Below, one piece after another: positions 1-9,400 of a stretch of 22,880 bases of DNA; positions within the stretch are counted from its first letter, which is position 1; every line of letters begins with the position of its first letter. A program made the translations under genes and the position numbers. Under the pieces are notes generated by a model. The model saw only the letters and a program-made list of their open reading frames with translations. It was not told the DNA's origin and ran no database searches. The DNA comes from an uncultured Lachnospiraceae bacterium. GTDB taxonomy: Bacteria > Bacillota > Clostridia > Lachnospirales > Lachnospiraceae. Location: contig CAKSBI010000035.1 in assembly GCA_934437985.1 (NCBI GenBank), positions 1 through 22,880 on the forward strand, written 5' to 3'.

Positions 1-55
1 GTTTGATTATAGTTGGGTTTGATTTAATATGAGACTTGAAAACAGAGGTGTATAT

Positions 56-760
56 ATGGCAGAGTATAACAGAGTATTATTAAAATTAAGTGGTGAAGCA
101 CTGGCCGGAGATAAGAAGACCGGTTTTGATGAAGCAACCTGTATTAAAGTCGCTGACCAGATCAGGACGTTGATTTCAAATGGAACAGAAGTTGCAATAG
201 TAATTGGCGGTGGTAATTTCTGGAGAGGAAGAACAAGCGAGAATATTGACAGAACGAAGGCAGACCAGATCGGAATGCTTGCAACGGTAATGAATTGCAT
301 ATATATGTCAGAGATCTGCCGTTCCATTGGGATTGCAACAGAAGTAATGACTCCATTTGCCTGTAGTTCATTTACAACACTGTTCTCAAAAGATAATGTA
401 GTGAAGGCATTTGCTGATAAAAAGGTTGTATTCTTCGCAGGTGGTACAGGACATCCGTACTTTTCAACAGATACCGCTACAGTTCTTCGTGCTATTGAGA
501 TTGAAGCGGATATAATACTTGCAGCTAAGGCTATTGATGGTGTCTATAATGCTGATCCTAAGCTTGATCCTGATGCCGTCAAGTATGATAAGCTCAGCTT
601 TGAAGATATTGTTGACAATAAGCTTGGGGTAATTGACCTTGCCGCATCAGTATTATGCATGGAAAATAATATGCCTATGCTTATATTTGGATTGAATGAG
701 CCTGGTTCAATTGTTGAGGCAGTTAAAGGTAACTCAAAAGGAACTATCATTACAGTATAA
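56..760 (+). CDS. pyrH: UMP kinase (uridylate kinase)
   Basis: Hexameric bacterial UMP kinase: phosphorylates UMP to UDP with ATP in the cytoplasm, feeding pyrimidine nucleotide and UDP-sugar pools. The 234 aa fit the family. Visible amino acid kinase signatures are the N-terminal LLKLSGEAL loop, IVIGGGNFWRGR (nucleotide/phosphate binding), a DQIGMLATVMN helix, FAGGTGHPYFSTDTATVLRA and the late AKAIDGVYNADP motif. I chose the ATG at 56 because GAGGTG lies 5 nt upstream; an earlier in-frame ATG at 29 adds nine residues without a ribosome site. It precedes frr by 19 bp, the usual order in which rpsB-tsf would lie just upstream, outside this window. Identification is secure from sequence motifs and context. 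Confidence 0.97.
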   Translation: MAEYNRVLLKLSGEALAGDKKTGFDEATCIKVADQIRTLISNGTEVAIVIGGGNFWRGRTSENIDRTKADQIGMLATVMNCIYMSEICRSIGIATEVMTPFACSSFTTLFSKDNVVKAFADKKVVFFAGGTGHPYFSTDTATVLRAIEIEADIILAAKAIDGVYNADPKLDPDAVKYDKLSFEDIVDNKLGVIDLAASVLCMENNMPMLIFGLNEPGSIVEAVKGNSKGTIITV

Positions 761-779
761 AATTTGGAGGATTATTATA

Positions 780-1328
780 ATGGACATTAATGAAATTGAA
801 TCAAAAATGCAGAAGTCAGTTGCAAGTCTTGAGACAGAATATACTTCTATTCGTGCAGGACGTGCCAACCCACATATTCTTGACAGGATTACTGTAGATT
901 ATTATGGAGCACCTTCTAATCTCCAGTCAGTAGCCAACATATCTGTACCTGAGGCAAGGGTAATACAGATCCAGCCTTGGGAAGCTAGCCTTATAAAGGA
1001 GATTGAGAAAGCTATAATGGTATCAGATATAGGAATCACACCATCTAATGACGGAAGGGTTATCAGACTTGTGTTCCCTGAATTGACGGAAGACCGCCGT
1101 AAAGAGCTGGTTAAGGATGTTAAGAAGAAAGCAGAGAATACAAAGGTTGCAATTCGTAATATCAGAAGGGATGCTAATGACTCGATTAAAAAAGAGCAGA
1201 AAGCAAATGAAATCTCAGAGGATGAAGAAAAGCAGCTTGAGGATAAGATACAGAAGCTGACAGATAAGTATATTGCCGTTGTAGACAAGACAATGGAAGA
1301 TAAGTCTAAAGAGATTCTGACAGTGTAG
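780..1328 (+). CDS. frr: Ribosome recycling factor
   Basis: RRF, the tRNA-shaped protein that with EF-G splits the post-termination 70S complex. The protein is 182 aa, close to the usual 185. Recognisable features are the N-terminal helix, the SIRAGRANPHILDRITVDYYG segment, the PWEASLIKEIEKAI region, and the C-terminal triple-helix bundle (LTEDRRKELVKDVKKKAE onward). The ATG at 780 is preceded by TTGGAGG, 10 nt away; the reading frame is open upstream to 696 but that part overlaps pyrH and has no SD. It sits 19 bp after pyrH and is presumably cotranscribed. A perfect inverted repeat follows it before uppS. Confidence 0.97.
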   Translation: MDINEIESKMQKSVASLETEYTSIRAGRANPHILDRITVDYYGAPSNLQSVANISVPEARVIQIQPWEASLIKEIEKAIMVSDIGITPSNDGRVIRLVFPELTEDRRKELVKDVKKKAENTKVAIRNIRRDANDSIKKEQKANEISEDEEKQLEDKIQKLTDKYIAVVDKTMEDKSKEILTV

Positions 1329-1363
1329 TCTATAAAATAATTATTGTTGATTTGTATATGATT

Positions 1364-1391
1364 AAGGGCAGTGTAATATATAACTGCCCTT
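1364..1391 (+). terminator. Perfect 9-bp hairpin between frr and uppS, no U tract
   Basis: AAGGGCAGT (1364-1372) and ACTGCCCTT (1383-1391) are exact reverse complements around a 10-nt A/T loop. The downstream sequence is TGAACATTAATT, not a run of T, so this is not a standard intrinsic terminator. It may be a partial attenuator, an RNA processing site or an mRNA-stabilising structure separating pyrH-frr from uppS onward. The rest of the 107-bp gap is A/T-rich and shows no convincing promoter. Confidence 0.35.
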
Positions 1392-1435
1392 GAACATTAA
1401 TTATATAACTGATTTTATAATATGGAGTGGATAAT

Positions 1436-2146
1436 TTGGATAATAACAATGGACCTAAGCACGTAGCGATAATTCTTGATGGTAATGGACGCTGGGCAAA
1501 AAAGAGATTTCTCCCGAGAAATGCAGGACATGTCCAGGGAAGCAGGGTTGTCGAGCAGATATGTGAGGATGCTTATAACCTGGGAATAAAGTATCTTACT
1601 GTATATGCATTTTCAACAGAAAACTGGAAACGTCCAAAGGATGAAGTTGACGCATTAATGAAATTATTAAAAAAATATCTGCAGAACTGTATAGAGCGCA
1701 GTAACAGGAATAATATGCGGGTACGTGTCCTTGGAGATATCAGTGCCCTTGATAAGTCGCTGCAGGATAAGATTGTAGAGCTTGAGAGGTGCTCTAAGGA
1801 TAATACAGGCCTGAATTTTCAGGTGGCACTTAATTACGGAAGCCGTGATGAGATGATACGTGCAATAAAAAAATGTGCCGGCATGTGTGTTGATGGGATC
1901 ATTAAACCGGATGATATAGATGAAGCCTTATTTACCGGAATGTTAGACACGCAGGATATACCTGACCCTGATCTTTTAATACGGACAAGCGGTGAAAAAA
2001 GATTGTCAAACTTCCTGCTGTGGCAGCTTGCATATACAGAATTTTATTTTACTGATGTATTATGGCCTGATTTTAATAAAAAGGAGTTACAAAAGGCAAT
2101 TGAGTATTATAATTCCAGGGACAGACGATTTGGAGCCGTAAAATAG
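1436..2146 (+). CDS. uppS: Isoprenyl transferase (undecaprenyl-diphosphate synthase)
   Basis: cis-Prenyltransferase that adds isopentenyl units to farnesyl-PP to give C55-PP, the lipid carrier for cell wall polymers. The motif order is complete: VAIILDGNGRWAKKR with catalytic Asp15, NAGHVQGS, FSTENWKRP, and the C-terminal LLIRTSGEKRLSNFLLWQ then YTEFYF and DVLWPDF. The length of 236 aa is typical. I prefer TTG at 1436, 8 nt after GGAG (1424-1427); a GTG at 1427 would overlap that SD. Its stop overlaps the SD of cdsA 11 bp on. The neighbouring dxr and ispG make the C5 precursors it consumes, so the cluster spans isoprenoid supply and use. Confidence 0.96.
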   Translation: MDNNNGPKHVAIILDGNGRWAKKRFLPRNAGHVQGSRVVEQICEDAYNLGIKYLTVYAFSTENWKRPKDEVDALMKLLKKYLQNCIERSNRNNMRVRVLGDISALDKSLQDKIVELERCSKDNTGLNFQVALNYGSRDEMIRAIKKCAGMCVDGIIKPDDIDEALFTGMLDTQDIPDPDLLIRTSGEKRLSNFLLWQLAYTEFYFTDVLWPDFNKKELQKAIEYYNSRDRRFGAVK

Positions 2147-2157
2147 GAGGGTGTTAT

Positions 2158-2964
2158 ATGTTTGTAACCAGATTGATTAGTGGCATTGTATTATTGGCAA
2201 TGATAACCACCGGTATAATAATTGGCGGGCCTGTATGGCTTGTATTTACATGTCTGCTGTCCGTAATAGCAACATATGAGCTGTTCAGGGCTTTAAAGCT
2301 TGATAAGACGGTTATGTTATATATGGCATTGGCGGCTGATATAGTATTATATCTTCTGCTGTATTTTAAATATCAGGAATTGATTATTGCTGTTGCAGCA
2401 GTATATTTTGTACTTATTATGGGAGTTTATGTTGTAAGGTGGCCGAAGTATGATGTTACGGATATATCGTACTCAGTCTTTTCATTTGTCTACGCAGGTG
2501 TATGCCTTTCATATTTATATCAGGTCAGAAGCTCGTCGGATGGAATAATTTTTATGTGGCTTATCTTTATAAGCTCATGGGGAAGTGATACATGCGCTTA
2601 TGTCGTAGGAAAGTTATTTGGGAAGCATAAGGTGCCAAGTACCTTAAGCCCGAAGAAAACTATAGAGGGCTGCGTGGGCGGTGTTGCCGGTGCAATGTTA
2701 ATAGCAGTTTTGTATGGTTTATATGTATATAATGTAATTGACAATAGTATAACTTATTATATGGTATTTCCTGTTATATGTATGTTTGGTGCTGTATTTT
2801 CACAGATCGGGGATCTGGCTGCGTCTGCGGTTAAACGTAACAAAGATATAAAGGATTATGGAAAATTAATTCCCGGACATGGGGGAGTTATGGATAGATT
2901 TGACAGCGTAATGTTTATTGCGCCGGTTATATATTATTTGATGTCTGTATATCAGGCGTTATAG
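2158..2964 (+). CDS. cdsA: Phosphatidate cytidylyltransferase (CDP-diglyceride synthase)
   Basis: Integral membrane enzyme making CDP-diacylglycerol from phosphatidic acid and CTP, the branch point for anionic phospholipids. The 268 aa hold about seven or eight hydrophobic segments. The diagnostic C-terminal signature is intact: SAVKRNKDIKDYGKLIPGHG followed by GVMDRFD, with the earlier conserved STLSPKKTIEGCVGG loop and SDTCAYVVGKLFGKHK. The ATG at 2158 has AGGAGGGTG 4-11 nt upstream, overlapping the uppS stop. It is followed 32 bp later by dxr. No odd features seen; the N-terminal part is hydrophobic and divergent, as normal for the family. Confidence 0.96.
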   Translation: MFVTRLISGIVLLAMITTGIIIGGPVWLVFTCLLSVIATYELFRALKLDKTVMLYMALAADIVLYLLLYFKYQELIIAVAAVYFVLIMGVYVVRWPKYDVTDISYSVFSFVYAGVCLSYLYQVRSSSDGIIFMWLIFISSWGSDTCAYVVGKLFGKHKVPSTLSPKKTIEGCVGGVAGAMLIAVLYGLYVYNVIDNSITYYMVFPVICMFGAVFSQIGDLAASAVKRNKDIKDYGKLIPGHGGVMDRFDSVMFIAPVIYYLMSVYQAL

Positions 2965-2996
2965 ATAGTATATATGTTATATTTGGAGGTGGGATT

Positions 2997-4139
2997 TTGA
3001 AAAGGATATCAATACTGGGTTCGACAGGTTCGATAGGTACGCAGACGCTGGATGTTGTAAGGGATAATCCTTCTGAACTGGAAGTGGCTGCATTGGCAGT
3101 CAAATCGAATACAGGGATTCTTCTTAGTCAGATAAAAGAATTCCGGCCAAAGCTTGTATGCGTATATGATGAGGATGCAGCAAAAAGGATTGTGTCAGAT
3201 ATTCCGGCGGACGTTACACTTGTTACCGGGATGGATGGGCTTATTGAATGTGCTGTTATGTCTGAGGCTGATGTAATTGTCGGTGCTGTTGTCGGAATGA
3301 TAGGCATAAAACCTGTAATTGAAGCAATAAAAGCAGGTAAGGATATCGCACTTGCTAATAAGGAGACGCTCGTTACAGCGGGACATATTATCATGCCGCT
3401 TGCAAAAGAGAAAAATGTTTCAGTCATTCCTGTAGACAGTGAACACTCTGCAATATTCCAGGCCCTTAATGGTGAACCTGAAAAGTCACTTACTAAGATT
3501 CTTCTGACCGCATCAGGAGGTCCGTTCAGGGGCAGAAGGAGAGAAGAGCTTGTTAATGTTAAGGTTGAAGATGCACTAAAGCATCCTAATTGGGCCATGG
3601 GCAGAAAGATTACCATAGATTCTGCCACAATGGTTAATAAGGGCCTTGAAGTAATGGAAGCAAAATGGTTATTTGATACCGATATTGACAGGATTCAGGT
3701 AATTGTACAGCCACAGAGTGTAATACATTCGATGGTTGAATTTGCAGATGGTGCAATAATAGCACAGCTTGGAACTCCTGATATGAGACTGCCGATACAG
3801 TATGCGCTGTTTTATCCTGACAGGGTTTATCTTAAGGGTGAAAGACTTGATTTTGTATCTATTGGACATATCGATTTTGAAAAACCTGATATGGATACCT
3901 TTGAGGGGCTTGCATTGGCGCTTGAGGCTGCAAAAGCAGGTGGTTCAATGCCTACGGTATATAATGCTGCTAATGAATATGCAGTTGCAAGATTTCTTGA
4001 ACGTAAGGCAGGTTTTCTTGATATTCCTGCCACAATCAGGGAGATGATGGAATCTCATAAGGTTATTGATGATCCGGACCTGGATACGATATTTGCTGTT
4101 GAGCAGGAAGTGTATTCAAGGATTAATATGAAAGGATAG
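2997..4139 (+). CDS. dxr: 1-deoxy-D-xylulose 5-phosphate reductoisomerase
   Basis: Second enzyme of the MEP pathway: rearranges and reduces DXP to 2-C-methyl-erythritol 4-phosphate using NADPH. The 380 aa show the N-terminal NADPH-binding GSTGSIGTQTLDV, ALANKETLVTAG, the metal-binding PVDSEHSAIFQ (Asp147, Glu149), LTASGGPFRGR, HPNWAMGRKITIDSATMVNK and GLEVMEA (Glu218), then PQSVIHSMVEF and GTPDMRLPIQYAL. It starts with TTG, which has GGAGGTGGG just upstream (2984-2992). It is followed 8 bp later by rseP, an arrangement shared by many bacteria. It works with ispG at 5338. Confidence 0.97.
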   Translation: MKRISILGSTGSIGTQTLDVVRDNPSELEVAALAVKSNTGILLSQIKEFRPKLVCVYDEDAAKRIVSDIPADVTLVTGMDGLIECAVMSEADVIVGAVVGMIGIKPVIEAIKAGKDIALANKETLVTAGHIIMPLAKEKNVSVIPVDSEHSAIFQALNGEPEKSLTKILLTASGGPFRGRRREELVNVKVEDALKHPNWAMGRKITIDSATMVNKGLEVMEAKWLFDTDIDRIQVIVQPQSVIHSMVEFADGAIIAQLGTPDMRLPIQYALFYPDRVYLKGERLDFVSIGHIDFEKPDMDTFEGLALALEAAKAGGSMPTVYNAANEYAVARFLERKAGFLDIPATIREMMESHKVIDDPDLDTIFAVEQEVYSRINMKG

Positions 4140-4147
4140 TATAATTT

Positions 4148-5317
4148 ATGAATATTATTTTAGCATTATTATTATTTAGTGTTATTGTTATTTTTCATGA
4201 GCTTGGCCATTTTCTTCTTGCAAGACTTAATGGAGTATTTGTTACGGAGTTTTCACTTGGAATGGGTCCTCGTTTTATTACATTATGTAAGTCAGATAAA
4301 GGATTTAGAATTAAGTTTTTTGCATCAACAAAGGCATGTGAGACAGCTGAAGGATGGAGCGGGCATACAATGTACTCTGTCAAGCTGTTACCTTTTGGAG
4401 GTTCATGTATAATGCTTGGGGAGGATGATGTAGTTGATGCAGATACAGCGTTCTGCAACAAAAGTGTATATGCCAGGATGTCAATAGTATTTGCGGGTCC
4501 GTTTTTTAATTTTATTCTTGCGTTTATACTTGCTATAATTATTACTGCTGTGGCAGGTTTTGATAAGCCGGTAGTTACTTCTGTTGAAAAGGGACTGGCG
4601 ATGGAACAGGCAGGGGTACAGGCAGGTGATGAGATTGTTAAGATTAATGGCACAAAGATTAAGATTGACAGGGAGATTTCTTCGTATTTTGCTTTCCATA
4701 AGATTGAAAAAGGTGATAATCTTGAGATAACACTTAAGCGTGGTGATAAGACATATACAGTCAATGTATCACCTTCACTTGCTTCTAATGAGACGATAGT
4801 TAATGGATTCTCGACGGGTGCTTTGGGAGAAACCAAAGAGACACCAAAGACATACAGATATGGTTTTGGCTATGGCTCACCAAGACAGAAGGGTACTGCA
4901 TTACAGGTACTTGAGTATTCTGTATATGAGGTAAAGTACTGGATAGTGACTACTGTTAAGAGTGTTGGAATGCTTATAACAGGACAGCTTGGAAAAGATG
5001 ACATATCAGGACCTGTCGGTATTGTTACAACTGTAGGCGGACTTGTTGATGAGTCTATGGATTACGGCATATCATCGGTAGTATTAACATTAATATATTT
5101 CAGTATACTTTTGTCAGCAAACCTCGGTGTAATGAATCTGCTGCCAATTCCTGCCCTTGATGGCGGAAGATTGTTTTTTCAGATTATTGAAGTTATCCGC
5201 CGCAAACCAATTGACCCTGAAAAAGAGGGTGTGATAACAATGATAGGTTTTATGGCACTTATGGCACTTATGGTGTTTATTATGTACAATGATATTGCCA
5301 GACTGATTACCGGCTGA
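4148..5317 (+). CDS. rseP: RIP metalloprotease RseP/RasP (site-2 protease)
   Basis: Intramembrane zinc protease that cleaves membrane-anchored anti-sigma factors and leftover signal peptides. The 389 aa contain the first transmembrane segment with zinc site HELGH (residues 17-21), a PDZ domain around residues 140-215 (VEKGLAMEQAGVQAGDEIVKING), and the second active-site segment NLLPIPALDGGR. Residues about 46-74, between the first helix and the LLPFGG loop, form a longer Cys-containing stretch than in model homologues. The start ATG at 4148 lies 8 bp after dxr; the only SD-like sequence is AAGGA within the end of dxr, so translation may be coupled. Its anti-sigma target cannot be told from this window. 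Confidence 0.95.
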   Translation: MNIILALLLFSVIVIFHELGHFLLARLNGVFVTEFSLGMGPRFITLCKSDKGFRIKFFASTKACETAEGWSGHTMYSVKLLPFGGSCIMLGEDDVVDADTAFCNKSVYARMSIVFAGPFFNFILAFILAIIITAVAGFDKPVVTSVEKGLAMEQAGVQAGDEIVKINGTKIKIDREISSYFAFHKIEKGDNLEITLKRGDKTYTVNVSPSLASNETIVNGFSTGALGETKETPKTYRYGFGYGSPRQKGTALQVLEYSVYEVKYWIVTTVKSVGMLITGQLGKDDISGPVGIVTTVGGLVDESMDYGISSVVLTLIYFSILLSANLGVMNLLPIPALDGGRLFFQIIEVIRRKPIDPEKEGVITMIGFMALMALMVFIMYNDIARLITG

Positions 5318-5337
5318 CATTAAAGGAGTTAATGATT

Positions 5338-6399
5338 ATGCATAGAGAGAATACTAAAAAAGTATCGGTAGGCGGAGTTGTAATTGGCGGCAGCAACAAT
5401 GTTGTAATACAGTCTATGACTAATACCAGGACGGAAGATGTTGAAGCTACTGTCACGCAGATACTTGAACTTGAAAAGGCAGGCTGTGAGCTCATAAGAT
5501 GTACCGTGCCGACCATGGAGGCAGCAAAAGCTATCAGTGAGATTAAAAAGCGTATTCATATTCCGCTTATTGCAGATATACATTTTGATTACAGGCTTGC
5601 TATTGCAGCAATTGAAAACGGTGCTGATAAGATAAGGATCAATCCGGGCAATATCGGAGATGCAGACAGGGTACGTAAGGTTGTTGAGACTGCAAAAAAG
5701 TATAATGTTCCGATAAGGGTAGGAGTTAACAGCGGTTCTCTTGAAAAGGATAAGATTGAAAAATATGGCGGTGTAACAGCAAAAGGGATTGCTGAAAGTG
5801 CAATTGAAAAAGTAAGGCTTATTGAAGATATGGGTTATGATAATCTTGTTGTAAGCATTAAGTCATCAGATGTATTAATGTGTGTTGAGGCTCACAAAAT
5901 CATAGCAGGGATGACCGACCACCCGATCCATGTGGGGATTACGGAAGCAGGAACAATAACTTCGGGTAATATTAAGTCTGCAATAGGACTTGCACTTATC
6001 CTTAATGAAGGTATTGGTGATACAATAAGAGTTTCACTTACTGATGCACCTGTACAGGAAATATATTCTGCCAGGCTTATCCTTAAGACACTTGGCCTAA
6101 GGAAGGGCGGGGTTACTGTCGTATCATGCCCTACATGTGGAAGGACCAATATTGATATTATATCACTTGCAAAGCAGGTTGAAGATATGGTTAAAGATAT
6201 TGATCTTGATATTAAGGTTGCAGTTATGGGCTGTATAGTTAACGGACCGGGGGAAGCAAAGGAAGCTGATATAGGTATTGCAGGTGGCAATGGAGAGGGG
6301 CTTTTGTTCAGAAAAGGGGAGATACTCCGTAAGGTTCCCGAAGGTGAGCTTATTAATGCACTGAAAGATGAGATTGACCGCCTTTTACAGCAGCATTGA
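5338..6399 (+). CDS. ispG: 4-hydroxy-3-methylbut-2-enyl-diphosphate synthase (flavodoxin type)
   Basis: Penultimate MEP-pathway enzyme; reduces methylerythritol cyclodiphosphate to HMBPP with a [4Fe-4S] cluster. The 353 aa carry a TIM-barrel half with PLIADIHFDYRLA and KIRINPGNIG, then the C-terminal cluster domain with SCPTCGR and GCIVNGPGEA supplying the three Cys and the Glu ligand. Length fits the two-domain bacterial form. Two in-frame ATGs exist, 5332 and 5338; GGAG at 5325-5328 is only 3 nt from the first but 9 nt from the second, so I chose 5338. The stop lies 14 bp before polC. Confidence 0.96.
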   Translation: MHRENTKKVSVGGVVIGGSNNVVIQSMTNTRTEDVEATVTQILELEKAGCELIRCTVPTMEAAKAISEIKKRIHIPLIADIHFDYRLAIAAIENGADKIRINPGNIGDADRVRKVVETAKKYNVPIRVGVNSGSLEKDKIEKYGGVTAKGIAESAIEKVRLIEDMGYDNLVVSIKSSDVLMCVEAHKIIAGMTDHPIHVGITEAGTITSGNIKSAIGLALILNEGIGDTIRVSLTDAPVQEIYSARLILKTLGLRKGGVTVVSCPTCGRTNIDIISLAKQVEDMVKDIDLDIKVAVMGCIVNGPGEAKEADIGIAGGNGEGLLFRKGEILRKVPEGELINALKDEIDRLLQQH

Positions 6400-6413
6400 T
6401 GCGGGGGAATTTT

Positions 6414-9400
6414 ATGAATATATTTGAAGGTTTTCCTGAACTGAAAGTGGACAGGGAGCTGGTCTCTTTATTTGATGATGTAGAACTTATCAAAGTAAGG
6501 ATTAATAATGAATCAAAGCATATGACATTATTTCTTGACAGCCCGAAGATCATTAACTTTAAGGACAAGCTCAGGCTGATGGAAGTAATGGATGAACAGA
6601 TGTTCGAGAGAAGCAGCGGTGGTGTGGATATAATAGAGCACTACTCATTACCGGTCAGATTTGAACTGTCGAGAATTATTTCATTATATAAAGAAAGCCT
6701 TCTTGACGAGATAGAATATAATGACAGAATGCAGTTTTATATAATGAAGTCTTCTGAGGTTGAGATTGATGATGACAATAACAGACTGGTTATCAGACAT
6801 CATAAGGATTATATATCCGAGCAGTATGACAAAGGGCTATGTGCATGGCTTACACGTATATTTGAGTCAAGATTTGATATAAGGCTTACATGTGAGATTA
6901 AGTATCTGACAGATGCTGATGACGGTAATACCAATGACAATAATGCCGATGCGCCATATGAAATATATGACATGAACACAAGACGCAGTTATTGTATGTC
7001 TCCTTATGAATATGACATGGGGGTTGGAAGTGATATCTCTGATATTGAAAATGATGATGACAAAGAGTTTATCAGTGTAGACAGTGTCGACGATGTATTA
7101 GAGAGCGTGACCGTTGATACAGATGAGAGCGTAAGTGGTGCGGCTGATAACCCGGGTGCTCCTGCCAGAAAATCAGGTAGTCAGGAAAGCGTGATAAAAA
7201 AAGAACAGAAAGCAGTGAAAAAAGATAAGAACAATTCGTCTTCCCGGGATAAATTCAAATGGAATAAGCAGGATAAAGGCCAGTATGCTAAAAATACACG
7301 GTTTAACAGGAATTCTGATTACAGGTCAAGATATGAAAAAGATGAAGACATTATATATGGACGTGAATGTGAAGGGGATGTCATAAAGCTATCTGATATT
7401 GTCGATGAGTCGGGTGAAGTTGTGGTTCAGGGATGCATTACATTTTTAGATCCGAAGGAACTAAGATCCGGTAATTTTCTCCTCACCTTTTATATTACTG
7501 ATTATACAGATTCAATTCCTGTAAAAATATTCCTTAAGCCATCTGAATTGAAGGCCATGGAGGAATATATAAGTAAGGGTAATTTTGTTAAGGTAAAGGG
7601 TAACGCCGAAAATGATAAGTTTGACCATGAACTGGCAATACTTAACGTAAAGGGAATCAAACCAATACCTGCATTTTCTAATAAAGTAAAACGTGTGGAC
7701 AGCCAGGAGAATAAGAGGGTCGAGCTTCACTGTCATACGCAGTTCAGTGATATGGATGGAGTTTCTTCACCGGGGGATATTCTGTCAAAGGCAATAGAAT
7801 GGGGACATTCTGCACTTGCGATCACAGATCATGGCGTGGTTCAGGGATTCCCTGTTGCAATGCATGCGCTTGAGGGAATTGCAAAAAAGAATGAAGCGGC
7901 AAAGGATTTTAAGATAATCTACGGACTTGAAGGTTATCTTGTTGATGATGAAAAACTACTGGTCCTTAATGAAGCCGGACAAAGCCTGGATGACACATTT
8001 GTTGTTTTCGACCTTGAAACAACAGGTCTTAATCCGTATTCCCATCATATAATAGAAATAGGTGCTGTAAAAGTTGAACATGGAAAGATTGTTTCAAGAT
8101 TTTCTGAATTTGTTAATCCACTAGTTTCTATCCCTTATGAAATTGAAGAATTAACCGGGATAAGGGATTCAATGCTTAAGGATGCAGGGCTCATAGAGGA
8201 TGTTCTTCCAAGGTTTCTTGAGTATGTTGAGGGCAGTGTGCTTGTTGCGCATAATGCAGAATTTGATGTTAATTTTATATTGAATAAGGCCGCAGAGCTT
8301 GATATACATCCGGAGTTTACGGTATGTGATACAATGACGCTTGCGAGGGTATTGCTTAACGAGCTTAAGACATTTAACCTTAAGAGTGTATCAAAAGCAC
8401 TTAATGTTGTACTTGATAACCATCACCGTGCGGTAGATGATGCGGAGGCTACTGCAGGTATATTTCTGAAAATGCTTGATATGTTAAGGGAAAAAGGTGT
8501 GAATACACTTGCAGAGCTTAACACATTTGGGGCAATGGATGCGGATGTAGTCAGAAAAACCCCTTCTAACCATGTTATATTACTGGCGGCAACAGATGTT
8601 GGAAGAGTAAATATGTACCGGCTTGTTTCTGAATCACATATTACATATTTTAACAAACAGCCTAAGCTTCCTAAGAGCCTGATAAATAAGTACAGGGAAG
8701 GCCTTATAATAGGTTCTGCCTGCGAAGCCGGGGATCTGTTCCAGGCAATACTGCGTGGGGTTCCTGAATCTGAACTTGCAAGAATAATTGATTTTTATGA
8801 TTATCTTGAAATACAGCCGACAGGCAACAATGAGTTTATGTTAAGGAACAGTAAGTATGGTATGAGGGACATACAGGATCTGCAGGATCTGAACCGTAGG
8901 ATTGTAAGACTGGGGGAAGCTTATAACAAACCGGTCGTTGCAACCTGTGATGTACATTTCCTTGATCCTGAGGATGAGATATACCGGAGGATAATAATGG
9001 CCTGTAAAGGCTTTGATGATGCCGATAAACAGGCCCCGCTCTATCTGCATACGACAGATGAGATGCTGGAGGAATTTTCATATCTTGGTGCCAAAAAAGC
9101 TTACGAGGTAGTTGTAACTAACACCAATATGATTGCTGACAGGATTGAAAGGATATCTCCGGTACGTCCAGATAAATGTCCGCCTGTAATCGAAAATTCA
9201 GATAACGATTTACGGAGCATATGTTATGAAAAGGCACATTCAATGTATGGTGAGAAGCTGCCGAAGATAGTGGAGGACAGACTTGAAAGGGAATTAAATT
9301 CAATCATCAGCAATGGTTACTCCGTAATGTATATAATTGCACAAAAACTTGTGTGGAAGTCTGTTAAGGATGGATATCTTGTTGGCTCCAGAGGTTCGGT

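Noticed and set aside
3..30. Possible promoter TTGATT-16 bp-TAATAT ahead of pyrH
   Set aside because: Both hexamers match only 4 of 6, the element sits at the window edge, and upstream context is missing, so it cannot be supported.
3128..3628. Long minus-strand open frame within dxr
   Set aside because: It lies fully antisense to a gene with intact catalytic motifs, has Ser/Ile/Thr-rich shadow composition and no recognisable domain.
4195..4836. 213-codon minus-strand frame within rseP
   Set aside because: Antisense shadow of a well-supported protease gene; no SD or domain features seen.
5250..5276. Short direct repeat ATGGCACTT near the end of rseP
   Set aside because: Two and a half copies of nine bases encode a hydrophobic membrane segment (MALMALM); this is in-frame and unremarkable.
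6396..6413. Earlier start codons for polC (TTG 6396, ATG 6399)
   Set aside because: They overlap the ispG stop and lack an SD, while ATG 6414 has GGGGGA at a suitable distance.
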